Of a DNA stretch of 64,000 bases, positions 34,849-43,928 are shown piece after piece; positions within the stretch are counted from its first letter, which is position 1, and every line of letters starts with the position of its first letter. A program made the position numbers and the translations under genes. The stretch lies in the NCBI RefSeq assembly GCF_006440675.2, contig NZ_CP083951.1, positions 5,055,501 through 5,119,500 on the forward strand, in the 5' to 3' direction. Source of the stretch: Mesorhizobium sp. B2-8-5. Lineage in GTDB: Bacteria; Pseudomonadota; Alphaproteobacteria; Rhizobiales; Rhizobiaceae. The notes under the pieces are model-generated. The model was not told the DNA's origin. It was given only the letters and a program-made list of their open reading frames with translations, and ran no database searches.

Positions 34849-35064
34849 TCATTGCTTGGAGAGAAACGCTTTGCAGGCAGGAGTGAGCTCACTGATGTGC
34901 TGTTTAAGACAGCTCAACCCCTTTGCATTGTCGACCATCTTGCACAGTCGCTGGGCATCCGCCCTGCATGGTGTTTTGTAGGCATCTTTCGCTAAAGCGA
35001 CGTCGGCGAGGAAAAGCGAACTAGAAGCCAGAAGCGCCAGTCCAAGCGTTTTCTGTTTGCGCAT
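34849..35064 (-). CDS. small secreted cysteine-rich-repeat protein
   Basis: A 71-residue protein with a clear signal peptide (MRKQKTLGLALLASSSLFLADVALA, described as residues 1-25) and a mature part of about 46 residues. It has four Cys in the pattern C-x7-C-x10-C-x12-C (CRADAQRLC ... LSCL ... TPAC), matching one unit of the Golgi-apparatus-protein-1-type cysteine-rich repeat found in small bacterial secreted proteins. Function unknown; disulfide-bonded periplasmic protein inferred. It converges with the potA-like gene. Confidence 0.75.
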   Translation of the reverse strand: MRKQKTLGLALLASSSLFLADVALAKDAYKTPCRADAQRLCKMVDNAKGLSCLKQHISELTPACKAFLSKQ

Positions 35065-35320
35065 GAGTTAATTCCCCTCTGAACATGAGCATAGTAACGC
35101 AGCCGTATATACGCTAGCACTGATATAATAAGAAGGCCAAGGACTTCGCGACGAAGCGCTCCGTGCCGCATTGGCAAAGGACGATATTTTCAAACTGAGA
35201 TACCACCAGATTCCCACGGCAATTTCGACGCCCGCTCCAACGCTCGCTCCCCCGGTCGTCGGCGACAAGTCCTCCCATTGGTGACGTGAATGATCACGCC
35301 ACAAAGAGATGGAGACGACA

Positions 35321-35566
35321 ATGACGAGTTTGGAGCACACCGCCTGTGAACCCAGCGGCGCAGACCTCAGCCTGATTGGCTTTGCCGGCCGTGCGCTGCG
35401 GCTTGCCTATCGTGCGATGAGGATGCGCAGCGACCGCGCCGCCATGCAGGCCATGCCCGATCATCTGCTCAAGGACTTGGGTATCGCCCGTTCGGAAATC
35501 GACCATTACACCTCGATGCGCTACGCCTCCGACGCCGACGGGATGGACTTCCGCAACGCCGGATGA
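35321..35566 (+). CDS. DUF1127-domain protein
   Basis: An 81-residue protein. The DUF1127 core sits at about 40-65 (RAAMQAMPDHLLKDLGIARSEI), with the invariant LxDLGIxRxEI. DUF1127 proteins in alphaproteobacteria are small Arg-rich proteins, some linked to RNA turnover and phosphate or carbon metabolism. GGAGACGAC precedes the ATG at 35321, which I prefer over the ATG at 35309. A terminator-like hairpin follows 36 bp after the stop. Confidence 0.85.
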   Translation: MTSLEHTACEPSGADLSLIGFAGRALRLAYRAMRMRSDRAAMQAMPDHLLKDLGIARSEIDHYTSMRYASDADGMDFRNAG

Positions 35567-35601
35567 CCCCCGATGGCGGTCGTCACCACGCTCTCGACAA
35601 G

Positions 35602-35634
35602 TCCCGGGGCTTCCCCACGCCGGGGGCTTTTGCG
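35602..35634 (+). terminator. probable intrinsic terminator after DUF1127 gene
   Basis: A GC-rich hairpin (CCCGG ... CCGGG with an inner GGGG-CTT-CCCC) is followed by a short T-run (CTTTTGCGTTT). It lies 36 bp downstream of the stop codon at 35566. Confidence 0.5.
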
Positions 35635-35805
35635 TTTCCGGCGCATTCGGGCGTCGACATTCGTTTCAAACGATACATCCAACGCAATTTCCAACGGTAG
35701 ACGTATGAAAAATTCCACGGTCGCACCCACTCTGGTTCAAACGCTCCATCGGCAAACAGAGGCCGTCACGGCAACCAAGCCGCAAACGAACCTTTGGAGA
35801 TGAAG

Positions 35806-36384
35806 ATGCAACCCAACACCAAACCTGCACGGCTTCCGCTCAATGGCGTCGACACGCCGAACCTTCTGGCGACGATCAATTTCGTCGCCGGGCAGCCGGA
35901 GCTGGCAAAATTCCAGTTCCGCGCCCACAACGAGTGGATCGAGGGCACGCACAGCAAGACCGTCATGAATGGCTTCTTCGGCGCTGGCCAAGAGCAGAAG
36001 CACGAGAAGCCGCATTATGCCGACGCCGACCATCCGGCGATCCTGTGCGGCGCCGACAATGCGCCGACCCCGGTCGAATGGCTGCTGCACGGGCTGGCGG
36101 GCTGCCTGATGGCTGGCGTCGCCAACATTGCCGCCGCGCGCGGGATCAAGCTCACCAAGGTGAAGTGCTCGGTCGACGGCGACATCGACCTGCGCGGCAT
36201 CCTCGGCATTTCCGACGAGGTCCGCAACGGCTTCCAGAACATCCAGGTGTCGTTCGAGATCGAAGGCGACGCGCCGGCCGAGAAGCTGCAGCAGCTGGTC
36301 GAGCAGTCGCGCGCCCGTTCGGCCGTGTTCGACGTGCTGACCAAGGGCGTGCCGGTCACCGTCGGCATCAAGACCATCCAGTGA
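35806..36384 (+). CDS. OsmC-family peroxiredoxin-like protein
   Basis: A 192-residue OsmC/Ohr-superfamily protein. One conserved Cys is in LCGADNAPTP and the second in LLHGLAGCLM, the usual pair that reduces organic hydroperoxides. The C-terminal half follows the family fold (VEQSRARSAVFDVLTKGVPV). The ATG at 35806 has GGAG seven nt upstream. It is followed by two flavoprotein genes and a MaoC gene on the same strand, suggesting a shared role in oxidative or lipid-linked metabolism. Confidence 0.88.
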   Translation: MQPNTKPARLPLNGVDTPNLLATINFVAGQPELAKFQFRAHNEWIEGTHSKTVMNGFFGAGQEQKHEKPHYADADHPAILCGADNAPTPVEWLLHGLAGCLMAGVANIAAARGIKLTKVKCSVDGDIDLRGILGISDEVRNGFQNIQVSFEIEGDAPAEKLQQLVEQSRARSAVFDVLTKGVPVTVGIKTIQ

Positions 36385-36449
36385 GCCGAAGCCGGCAGGC
36401 GATCCGGACCGATCCGGGCCGCCTGCCTCCTCCCAGACGGACCAGAACC

Positions 36450-37673
36450 ATGAGACGCGTGGTCGTCATCATCGGCGCGGGCCAGGCTGGCCTTGCGCTC
36501 AGCCATTGCCTCGGCCAGGCCGGTATCGACCATGCCGTGCTGGAGCGCGGCCGCATCGGCGAGCGCTGGCGCTCGCAGAGCTGGCGCTCGCTCAGGCTGC
36601 TCACGCCGAACTGGCTGAACGCCCTGCCCGGCTCGCCCTATGAGGGCGGCGATCCCGACGGCTTCATGAGCAAAGGGGCTTTCGTGGAAAGCCTGGAGCG
36701 CTACGCCTGGCAGTGGCATGCGCCCGTCGAGACCAATGTCGAGGTCACATCTGTCAAGCGGACCGGCGACGGCTTTGCCTTGCGCACCGGCGCCGGCGAG
36801 TGGTCGGCGCGCGCGGTCGTCGTCGCGACGGGACATTGCGACCGGCCGGTCATCCCTTTTTCGGCTGAGACCCTTCGCGGACCGCTCAGCATTCACGCCT
36901 CGCAATATCGCTCGCCCGGCGAGTTGCCGGGCGGCGGCGTGCTGGTCGTCGGCGCCTCGTCCTCCGGCGTGCAGATCGCCGACGAGCTCGCCCGTGCCGG
37001 ACGCCGCGTGGTGCTTTCGGTCGGCAAGCATACGCGCCTGCCCAGAACATGGCGCGGCCAGGATATCTTCTTCTGGCTGTGCGCAATGGGCCTGATGGCG
37101 CAGCGCCGGGAAGACCTCGCCAATCCGGAAGGCGCGCGACGCCAGCCGTCGCTGCAGCTCGCCGGCCGGCCCGACAGGGCCGATGTCGATCTCGCCACGC
37201 TGCAGGCGCTCGGCGTGGAGCTGACCGGGCGGGTGCGCGGCGTCGGCGACCGCGAGATCGCCTTCGCCGGCGACCTTGGCCAGCACATGGCCGCGGCGGA
37301 AGCGAAGCAGGCGCGCCTGCTCGGCCAGATCGACCGCTTCACGGGCGCGGCGACACCATACCGGCCCGAGCCGGTTGCGATGCCGGCGGCGTGCGCAGAA
37401 CAGCTGTCGCTCACCGACGGATCGATCCGCAGCATCATCTGGGCCACCGGCTATGCGCGCTCGCTCGGCTGGCTGGAGCCGCTGGCGCTCGGCGCCGACG
37501 GCGAGCTCGCGCATCAGGGCGGCGTCACCTGCCTGCCCGGCCTCTACGCGCTCGGCTTCCGCTTCCTGCGCAAGCGCGATTCCAACTTCATCGGCGGCGT
37601 CGGCGCGGACGCCGAGGCGATCGCCGCCGAAATCTCGCGTCATCTCGACTGCAACGGCCGCAAGGCGGCCTGA
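36450..37673 (+). CDS. flavin-dependent monooxygenase (FMO/TrkA type)
   Basis: A 407-residue two-dinucleotide-fold flavoprotein. The FAD motif IIGAGQAGLALS is at about 6-17 and the NAD(P)H motif VVGASSSGVQIADELA at about 165-180. The intervening ATGHCDRPVIP resembles the FMO/BVMO linker, but the full BVMO fingerprint (FxGxxxHxxxW) is not seen. Expected chemistry is NAD(P)H-dependent oxygenation. The start is the ATG at 36450, shortly after the osmC stop codon. The next gene begins 14 bp after its stop. Confidence 0.85.
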   Translation: MRRVVVIIGAGQAGLALSHCLGQAGIDHAVLERGRIGERWRSQSWRSLRLLTPNWLNALPGSPYEGGDPDGFMSKGAFVESLERYAWQWHAPVETNVEVTSVKRTGDGFALRTGAGEWSARAVVVATGHCDRPVIPFSAETLRGPLSIHASQYRSPGELPGGGVLVVGASSSGVQIADELARAGRRVVLSVGKHTRLPRTWRGQDIFFWLCAMGLMAQRREDLANPEGARRQPSLQLAGRPDRADVDLATLQALGVELTGRVRGVGDREIAFAGDLGQHMAAAEAKQARLLGQIDRFTGAATPYRPEPVAMPAACAEQLSLTDGSIRSIIWATGYARSLGWLEPLALGADGELAHQGGVTCLPGLYALGFRFLRKRDSNFIGGVGADAEAIAAEISRHLDCNGRKAA

Positions 37674-37687
37674 GGATCACGACCACC

Positions 37688-38983
37688 ATGGCAACCAATC
37701 CCATCTCCCTCATGGCCACCCCCAGGCGCGGCCACTACGACGCCATCATCGTCGGCGCCCGCTGCGCGGGTGCGGCGACCGCGATGCTGCTCGCCCGCGC
37801 GGGTCTCAAGGTGCTTGCGATCGACCGCAAGCCGTACGGCTCCGACACGCTGTCGACGCATGCGCTGATGCGGCCGGCCGTGTTGCAGCTTTGGCGCTGG
37901 GGCCTGCTCGAGCCGCTGCTCAAGGCCGGGACGCCGCCGATCGAGACGACGACCTTCCACTATGGCGAGGAGGAGATCGCCGTCCCGCTAGCCGCCGGTT
38001 CGGACCTCCCCGGGCTGATCGCGCCGCGGCGCACGGTGCTCGACCGCATCCTGGTCGATGCGGCGCGCAAGGCCGGCGCGGAGGTCCTGCATGAGGTGGC
38101 GGTCGGCGACCTCTTCGCCGACACGCGCGGGCGGGTGCGCGGCATCGAAATCCGCGCCGCTGGCCGCGCATCCGTAAGGGTCAGCGCCGATATCGTGGTC
38201 GGCGCCGACGGCATCGGCTCGCTGGTGGCAAAATGCGTGGACGCCCAGCCCTTGCGGCGCGGCGCAGTGTCGGCCGCCCATGTCTATGGCTATGCGCCGG
38301 TCGAGCCGGGCGCCGGCTATCACTGGTACTTCCGCGACGGGATCGCCGGCTCGTTCATCCCGACCAATGACGGCCTCGCCTGCATCGTCGCCTCGGTGCC
38401 GACGAGCCTGTTCGACCAGCGCTTCCGCCTCGGCCACGCCCGCGCCCGCATGGACGTGCTCGAAGCGCTTTCGCCGGCGCTGGCAGCACAAGCGGCCCAG
38501 GCGCCGAAGGAGGCCCGCCTGCAGGCGTTCCGGGGCGTGCCGGGCTATATCCGTCAGGCGCACGGCCCCGGATGGGCGCTGGTGGGTGACGCCGGCTTCT
38601 TCCGCGACCCGATCACCTCGCACGGCATTTCCGATGCGCTACGCGACGCCGAGAGCCTCGCGCGCGCCATCCTCGATGGGTCCGACGCGGCATTCGCCAT
38701 CTGGCAGCGGCAGCGCGACCTGATCGCCAACCAGATCCTGGATACCACCGACGCGATCGCCGGCTTCGACTGGACGCTCGACGATATCGGCGAGCGGCAT
38801 CGCCGCTTCAGCGCCGTGCTGAAGGCAGAGGTGCAGGCGCTGGCCGGGCAGCCCATGCCGGCCCGCCGCGCCCCTTCCCCTGCATCGCGGCCGACGGCCC
38901 ACCGGGCGCCGGCCAACCAGGACGAGCCGCCGGCCTTGGCCGGCTCGAACCTCAATCGCAACCGAACCGGAGCAAGACCATGA
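37688..38983 (+). CDS. FAD-dependent monooxygenase/geranylgeranyl-reductase-like protein
   Basis: A 431-residue FAD_binding_3-type flavoprotein. The FAD motif is IIVGARCAGAATAMLLARAG (about 20-39), the DG motif VVGADGIGS is near 175-183, and the GD motif is VGDAGFFRDPITSHGISDAL near 298-317. The final 50 residues are Pro/Ala-rich and probably disordered. Likely hydroxylates or reduces an aromatic or isoprenoid-type substrate; identity unknown. Its stop overlaps the MaoC start (ATGA at 38980-38983). Confidence 0.85.
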   Translation: MATNPISLMATPRRGHYDAIIVGARCAGAATAMLLARAGLKVLAIDRKPYGSDTLSTHALMRPAVLQLWRWGLLEPLLKAGTPPIETTTFHYGEEEIAVPLAAGSDLPGLIAPRRTVLDRILVDAARKAGAEVLHEVAVGDLFADTRGRVRGIEIRAAGRASVRVSADIVVGADGIGSLVAKCVDAQPLRRGAVSAAHVYGYAPVEPGAGYHWYFRDGIAGSFIPTNDGLACIVASVPTSLFDQRFRLGHARARMDVLEALSPALAAQAAQAPKEARLQAFRGVPGYIRQAHGPGWALVGDAGFFRDPITSHGISDALRDAESLARAILDGSDAAFAIWQRQRDLIANQILDTTDAIAGFDWTLDDIGERHRRFSAVLKAEVQALAGQPMPARRAPSPASRPTAHRAPANQDEPPALAGSNLNRNRTGARP

Positions 38984-39435
38984 CTGTGCATGTGATGAAG
39001 GACGGGTGGGTCGGTGTCATCAAAGGGCGACCGCAATTGGGCGCTTTCGCCGAGCGCTCGCGGCGCACGCAGCCTCAGGATATCGACGCCTTCGCCGAGA
39101 TGACCGGCGACCGCAATCCGCTGCATTACGACAAGGCGCTGGCCGAGGCTTCGGTGTTCGGCAGGCTCATCGTGCAGGGCGGCGTCACCTCAGGCATCCT
39201 GAACGCGGTAGTGGCGGAAGATCTGCCCGGCCCCGGCTCGGTGTTCCTCGAAGTCTCGTGGAAATTCGTCAAGGCGGTCGGCGTCGGCGAATTGATCACC
39301 GGCCGCGTCGAGGTCAAGGACGTGCGCGCCGACAAGCCGATCACAAAGCTGGAGACATCGGTGCGCAACGAAGCCGGCGAGCTTTGCCTCACCGGCACCG
39401 CCACGGTGTTCACCGTGCCATTGGCCGGGGGCTGA
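38980..39435 (+). CDS. MaoC-family (R)-specific enoyl-CoA hydratase-like protein
   Basis: A 151-residue hot-dog-fold dehydratase. The hydratase-2 motif is visible as FAEMTGDRNPLHYDKALAE (about 37-55), with the catalytic Asp and His and the Asn between them. The family hydrates or dehydrates acyl-CoA intermediates in fatty-acid or polyhydroxyalkanoate metabolism. Translational coupling to the preceding flavoprotein suggests one acyl-CoA-linked pathway with it. Confidence 0.87.
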   Translation: MTVHVMKDGWVGVIKGRPQLGAFAERSRRTQPQDIDAFAEMTGDRNPLHYDKALAEASVFGRLIVQGGVTSGILNAVVAEDLPGPGSVFLEVSWKFVKAVGVGELITGRVEVKDVRADKPITKLETSVRNEAGELCLTGTATVFTVPLAGG

Positions 39436-39454
39436 GAGCTTCTGGACCGCTTGG

Positions 39455-41005
39455 CTACGCGCCCGCCGTCTCGGCGATGAAGGCGCGGACGTGGTCGATA
39501 AACTCCTCGAAGGCGGGCTCGCCTTCGAGGAGGATGTGGTTCTGGCTCTCGAGCTCGATGAAGCGGGCGCCGGGAATGCCGGCGGCCATGGTGCGCCCGG
39601 ATTCGACGGGAGCGACGTTGTCGTCCCGCGCGTGCAGCACCAGCGTCGGCACGCGCACCTCCTCCAGCAAGTCACTGACATCGATCACAGAAAAGGCGCT
39701 CTGCAGGCGCCAGGCATCGTCGGGCAAGACGGTGCGCAGCATCAGATCGTCCATCCAGGCGAAATGCTCGTGCGTGGCGCCGGGGATGAACATGGAGCAG
39801 AACGCCTGGCGGAACATCGGGTTCGGCTTGCCCCAGCTCTCGCGCATCAGCGTCGCGGCGGCCTCGCGCGTCGCGATCTCGCCCGCGTCGCCACGCGCCC
39901 GCCAGCCTTTGACGTAGCCGCCATAAAGGATCATGCCCGAGACGCGCTCGGGATGGCGGATGGCGTAAGCGATCGAAACCGCGCAGCTCTGCGACAGGCC
40001 GAGCAAGGTGAAGCGGTCGAGCCCCGTTGCCTCGACCACGCATTCGAGGTCCGACAGCATGGTCTCGAACGAGATATCGACGACATGCCTTTGCGACAGG
40101 CCGTTGCAGCGCTCGTCATAGCGCACCAGCCGGTTCCGGCGCGACAGTTCCCGCATCCAGTGCCGCCAGATCGGGCTGTCCCAGTCGAAGGTGAGATGCG
40201 ACATCCAGTGCGCGGCGCGCAGGATCGCAGGGCCGCTGCCGGTGCTGGCATGGGCGAGCCTGGTACCATCGAGAGCACGGCAGAATTGCACGCCGCGGCC
40301 GGGATCCTGCGATGACGCGGATTTCAACGGGGCTTGCGGCCGCCGGGCGGAACCGGACTGCGATGCGCGACCCGTGGCTTGAGCAGCGGCCGACCGGACC
40401 CTGTCCTCCAGCGCCTCGGTCTCGGCGGCGAGCCTCGCATCGTCGGGCACGAGGCTGCGCAGGCGCTGGGCGAAGGGCAGCGCCCGCCGCGGCTGGTCCG
40501 CCAGGCGCTCGACCAGCTCGCGCAGGATGCCGAGCTCGACTATCTCCACCTCGCTGGCGATGGCCTGCCGCCAGGCTTCATAGTCGAAGCAGCGCTCGAG
40601 CGAGAGGTCGGCGAGAAAGCCGCCACGGATCGAGGCCAGGACGGCTTCGAGCTCCTCGGTCGAGCGGGAGGAAAGGTCGGCCTTCACCAGCGGCGCCAGC
40701 CGCGCGTAATCCGTCGCGACATTGAGCACGACCGCGTTGCGATCGGCGGCAAGGGCTGTTTCAACACCGCCCAGGACCTGGCGGATCTTGGACAAGCTCC
40801 AGCGCAAGGCGCCGCGCGGATCGTCGGGGATGTCCCAGAATATCTCGCACAACCGCTCGCGCTGGTGCTGCCTGGCGGTGACGGCAAGGTAGGCGAGCAG
40901 CGCCCGCGTCTTGCGCGACGGCGGCAGGTCAAGCGGCTGGCCGTCGCGCATAACCTGAAAATCGCCAAGCACGCGCAGTTCCAGCATGTGCTGATCGCCG
41001 TTCAT
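39455..41005 (-). CDS. BTAD/SARP-type regulator fused to alpha/beta hydrolase
   Basis: A 516-residue fusion. The N-terminus (about 5-95) is an OmpR-like winged helix as in SARP regulators (LELRVLGDFQVMRDGQPLDLP); about 100-215 is a helical bacterial transcriptional activation domain (BTAD). After an Ala/Ser-rich linker, an alpha/beta hydrolase domain covers about 250-510 with nucleophile elbow GLSQSCAVS (about 334-342), Asp in LHARDDNVAP and His in SQNHILLEGEP. It converges with the MaoC operon, 20 bp between stops. I used the in-frame ATG at about 41005; an earlier ATG at 41080 is possible. Confidence 0.85.
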   Translation of the reverse strand: MNGDQHMLELRVLGDFQVMRDGQPLDLPPSRKTRALLAYLAVTARQHQRERLCEIFWDIPDDPRGALRWSLSKIRQVLGGVETALAADRNAVVLNVATDYARLAPLVKADLSSRSTEELEAVLASIRGGFLADLSLERCFDYEAWRQAIASEVEIVELGILRELVERLADQPRRALPFAQRLRSLVPDDARLAAETEALEDRVRSAAAQATGRASQSGSARRPQAPLKSASSQDPGRGVQFCRALDGTRLAHASTGSGPAILRAAHWMSHLTFDWDSPIWRHWMRELSRRNRLVRYDERCNGLSQRHVVDISFETMLSDLECVVEATGLDRFTLLGLSQSCAVSIAYAIRHPERVSGMILYGGYVKGWRARGDAGEIATREAAATLMRESWGKPNPMFRQAFCSMFIPGATHEHFAWMDDLMLRTVLPDDAWRLQSAFSVIDVSDLLEEVRVPTLVLHARDDNVAPVESGRTMAAGIPGARFIELESQNHILLEGEPAFEEFIDHVRAFIAETAGA

Positions 41006-41185
41006 GCGTCCACGCGCTTGTCGATCGCCATGATCCCCCTTCGGCCTTGGCCGGCGCCGCCAAAGGCAGCCGCTCGCCATAGCAAAATCGGCTAATTTAG
41101 GGAAGCGTGGTCCGGACGGCTCACGGCCCGAGGAACCAAATCGACTGGCGGCGCGGACAGCCGATCGACGCTATTTGCCGTTCCC

Positions 41186-42142
41186 TCACGCCTTTGCCGC
41201 AAGCGCCCTCGGCTTGATGACCGTCGCCAACACGACCCCGACTACGATGAAGGCAGCGCCGAGCAGATCGTAGTCGTGCAGGCTCTCGCCAAGCAGCAGA
41301 TAGGCAAGCACGGCGACGAACAGCGTCTGCAGGTAGAGCAGCATGCTTGCCCGGCTTGCGCCCAGCGCCTCCACGCTTTTGTTGTAGAGATAATACATCA
41401 GCGCCCCGCCGGGCCCCGCCAGATAGGCGAGCGCGAGCAGGCCATTGCCGTTCAGGGCAGAGCGCTCGTCGTTGAAGATTTCCCACAGGTGGAACGGCAG
41501 CGCGACCAGCGCGCCGGCGCCGAGCAGAAGCACGACCAGCGGCAAGAGCTCGAGGCCGAACTTGGAGCGGCGCAGCAGCACCGTATAGAGCGCCCAGCAG
41601 AAGGCGCTGCCGACGATCCACAATTCGCCGATGTTGAACCGCAGTTGCACCAGCGCATCCAGCTTGCCATGCGCGACGATCACCAGCATGCCGGCAAGTG
41701 CCGCAACCGCGCCGAGCGACTTCCAGAGTCCGAGCGGCTCGCCAAGCACCAAGCGCGCCAGCACCATGGTCATGATCGGCGACATCGCCATGATGATGCC
41801 GGCCGTGGTGGCGTCGGTGTCGTTCAGGCCATGGTAGATCATGCCCTGGCAGAGCGTGAGGCCGATCGCCCCCACGGCGACGATCTCCAAGGGCCGGGAT
41901 TTGAGAAGCGCAATCATCGCGCCGTGATGGCGGTGCACGATCGGCAAAAGGATGGCGCAGGCCAGCAAGAGCCGCCAGAAGCACAGCCCCCATGGCGGCA
42001 TTTCCGGCGCCACCCATTTGGCGGCGATGTACACGCCGGCCGAGAGCAGCCAGCACAGCACGGCGGTGGGATAGCCGCCCAGGGATGATACCGCGGCGAT
42101 GGCCGGCGGTTCCGGCTGATGGACTATCGGTATCGCCTGCAT
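41186..42142 (-). CDS. EamA/DMT-family transporter
   Basis: A 318-residue inner-membrane protein of about ten helices in two repeated EamA halves. Repeat signatures are LARLVLGEPLGLWKSLGAVAALAGMLVI (core GEPLGLWKSLGA, first half) and AYLLLGESLHDYDLLGAAFIVVGVVLA (core GESLHDYDLLGA, second half). Such proteins usually export metabolites such as amino acids or nucleotides. The ATG at 42142 has GGGGGG upstream; a TTG lies six codons before. Confidence 0.88.
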   Translation of the reverse strand: MQAIPIVHQPEPPAIAAVSSLGGYPTAVLCWLLSAGVYIAAKWVAPEMPPWGLCFWRLLLACAILLPIVHRHHGAMIALLKSRPLEIVAVGAIGLTLCQGMIYHGLNDTDATTAGIIMAMSPIMTMVLARLVLGEPLGLWKSLGAVAALAGMLVIVAHGKLDALVQLRFNIGELWIVGSAFCWALYTVLLRRSKFGLELLPLVVLLLGAGALVALPFHLWEIFNDERSALNGNGLLALAYLAGPGGALMYYLYNKSVEALGASRASMLLYLQTLFVAVLAYLLLGESLHDYDLLGAAFIVVGVVLATVIKPRALAAKA

Positions 42143-42244
42143 CGCATGCCCCCCGTTCAATGAACGTCAGCCCAGACGTAGCCGGTAGTCTACCTCATCC
42201 CGCGGGGTGTTACATATGGCTCCGACAAAGCCGTCCGGCAGAGA

Positions 42245-42526
42245 TCAATGCGGCGTGTCGCTGGCCATATGCAGGTGCTCCCAGGCCGAGCCGACGCGAC
42301 CATGGAACTGTGATGCAAATCGTTCGGCTTCGATGTCTTCAAGGCCGTCGTCGACAAGGGCCTCGATGCTCCGCCGCAGCAAGGCGAGCTGCATCTGCCG
42401 CGCATGCCTTGCGTCGGTTTCACGCATGATGGCCGTGACGTGATAGGCCACGACCGGCTGGCCAAGGCAGGACAGAAGCGCGCTCGACCCGGCTGTCGCC
42501 GCAGTGATCGCTTCCTCGATGTTCAT
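42245..42526 (-). CDS. small hypothetical protein
   Basis: A 93-residue soluble protein starting MNIEEAITAATAGSSALL. It appears helical and mildly acidic, with no signal peptide. A GGGAGCG ribosome-binding site precedes the ATG at 42526, and third-codon GC bias supports coding. Family not recognised. It lies between the EamA exporter and the FAD oxidoreductase locus on the same strand. Confidence 0.6.
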   Translation of the reverse strand: MNIEEAITAATAGSSALLSCLGQPVVAYHVTAIMRETDARHARQMQLALLRRSIEALVDDGLEDIEAERFASQFHGRVGSAWEHLHMASDTPH

Positions 42527-42738
42527 TCCGGCGCTCCCTCATCTAAGATGCTGGGCGCCTCCCCGGCAGACGGCGACGGTATCCGCCGCTCTTTTCTATT
42601 TTTTGGCAGTCGCGAGATCATCGCCCGCGGCCAAAATCAGTATCCTCCAGAACCCTATTAAAGGCGATCGGATAGTTAATTGATGGTTAACGGCAAAGCT
42701 CGCATCTTAGGCATCCGGCTTGGCCTGAAACGTATCGG

Positions 42739-43911
42739 TCAGTGACCCGGGATGTTTCGCCCGGCCGATGGCGCGAGGCTTTGCGAACCAGGGACCGAAA
42801 CCGGCGCGCCGTGAAGCACCCAACCCGCCGCGATTTGCCCTATCACAGGGGCGAGCTGGATGCCGTAGCCGCCGGCGCCGGCAGCGGTGATCAATGTCGG
42901 CTCCGAAAGATCTATCGGCCCGACGAAGGGGCGATGGTCGGCTGTCACGGGATAAAGGCCCGCCCAGCCCCGGCCGAGCCGCGCGCCAGGCAGATCGGGC
43001 ACGCGCTCCAGAAGCAGCTCCGCCAGGTCGACCTTCGACTGCTCCTCGCACTGGTCGTTGTAGTTGTCGGGATCCTCGGGCGCGATCGACTTCACCTTGT
43101 GGATTTCGGCGATCAGTTCGTCCGGCTTTTCGTGGCGGAAGTTGAGCCCGCTGCCTTCGCCGTTCACGAGGTCCATGACCATCGGCATGGTGTAGCCGAG
43201 CGGCTCGTCGAGATGGATGACGACGGCTTCGTGGCGCTCGGGCCAGATGTGCAGACGCTGGCCGAAAAGCGCGGCCACCTGCGGCGCCCAGGCACCGCCC
43301 GCATTGACCACGGCATCGCAATCGATCGGTCGTCGCTTGCTATCGATCGGGTCGCCGCTGGTTTCCAGCGTATAGCCGCCCGGCCGTCGTTGCACGCCAA
43401 GCAGCTTGCGGTACTGGCGGATCTCGCCACCCTTGGCGCGGACGATGCCGGCCAGGAAATTGCACATTTCGTGCGGGTCGAGGAAGCCGTTGTCGGGCCC
43501 GAACAACCCGCCTTCGAGCCCGTCAGGATTGATGTGCGGCACGAGGTTCCTGAGTTCGGTGGCGCGGAGCAGGCGCGACCTCAAGCCCGCCTCGCCCTGG
43601 ATCTCGACCGATCTCGCGAACAGCGCCATCTGCGCCGGCGTGCGCGCCAGACGCAGATAGCCGATATGGTTGAAGCGAAGCCCCTCGCCCTCCCATTGGC
43701 GGAACCGGCGCAGCGAATGGACCCGCAGCATGATCTCGAACGGATCGGTCAGTTGCGATCCGACGACGCCGACCGACCGGCCGCTCGACCCAGAAGCGAT
43801 CGACTGGGCTTCGAGCACCGTGACGCGCGCGCCCTGCTCGACAAGGTCGAGCGCCGTGCACATGCCGAGCGTGCCCGCGCCGATCACCGCGACATGAGGA
43901 GCAACCGTCAT
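42739..43911 (-). CDS. FAD-dependent oxidoreductase (DAO/sarcosine oxidase family)
   Basis: A 390-residue flavoprotein. The dinucleotide motif is HVAVIGAGTLGMCTALDLVEQG (about 5-26) followed by VTVLEAQSIASGSSGRS, typical of sarcosine-oxidase-like enzymes. The C-terminal FAD segment reads TAAGAGGYGIQLAPVIG. It should oxidise a secondary or N-methyl amine or amino acid. It sits just downstream of a class III aminotransferase; a GTG at 43932 would overlap that gene's stop, the ATG at 43911 is preferred. Confidence 0.87.
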   Translation of the reverse strand: MTVAPHVAVIGAGTLGMCTALDLVEQGARVTVLEAQSIASGSSGRSVGVVGSQLTDPFEIMLRVHSLRRFRQWEGEGLRFNHIGYLRLARTPAQMALFARSVEIQGEAGLRSRLLRATELRNLVPHINPDGLEGGLFGPDNGFLDPHEMCNFLAGIVRAKGGEIRQYRKLLGVQRRPGGYTLETSGDPIDSKRRPIDCDAVVNAGGAWAPQVAALFGQRLHIWPERHEAVVIHLDEPLGYTMPMVMDLVNGEGSGLNFRHEKPDELIAEIHKVKSIAPEDPDNYNDQCEEQSKVDLAELLLERVPDLPGARLGRGWAGLYPVTADHRPFVGPIDLSEPTLITAAGAGGYGIQLAPVIGQIAAGWVLHGAPVSVPGSQSLAPSAGRNIPGH

Positions 43912-43928
43912 CTGTGGCCCGCCTGCTT

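Noticed and set aside
35573..35803. A 76-residue open frame after the DUF1127 gene
   Set aside because: It begins on a terminator-like hairpin, has a low-complexity Ser/Thr/Arg composition and overlaps the osmC ribosome-binding region.
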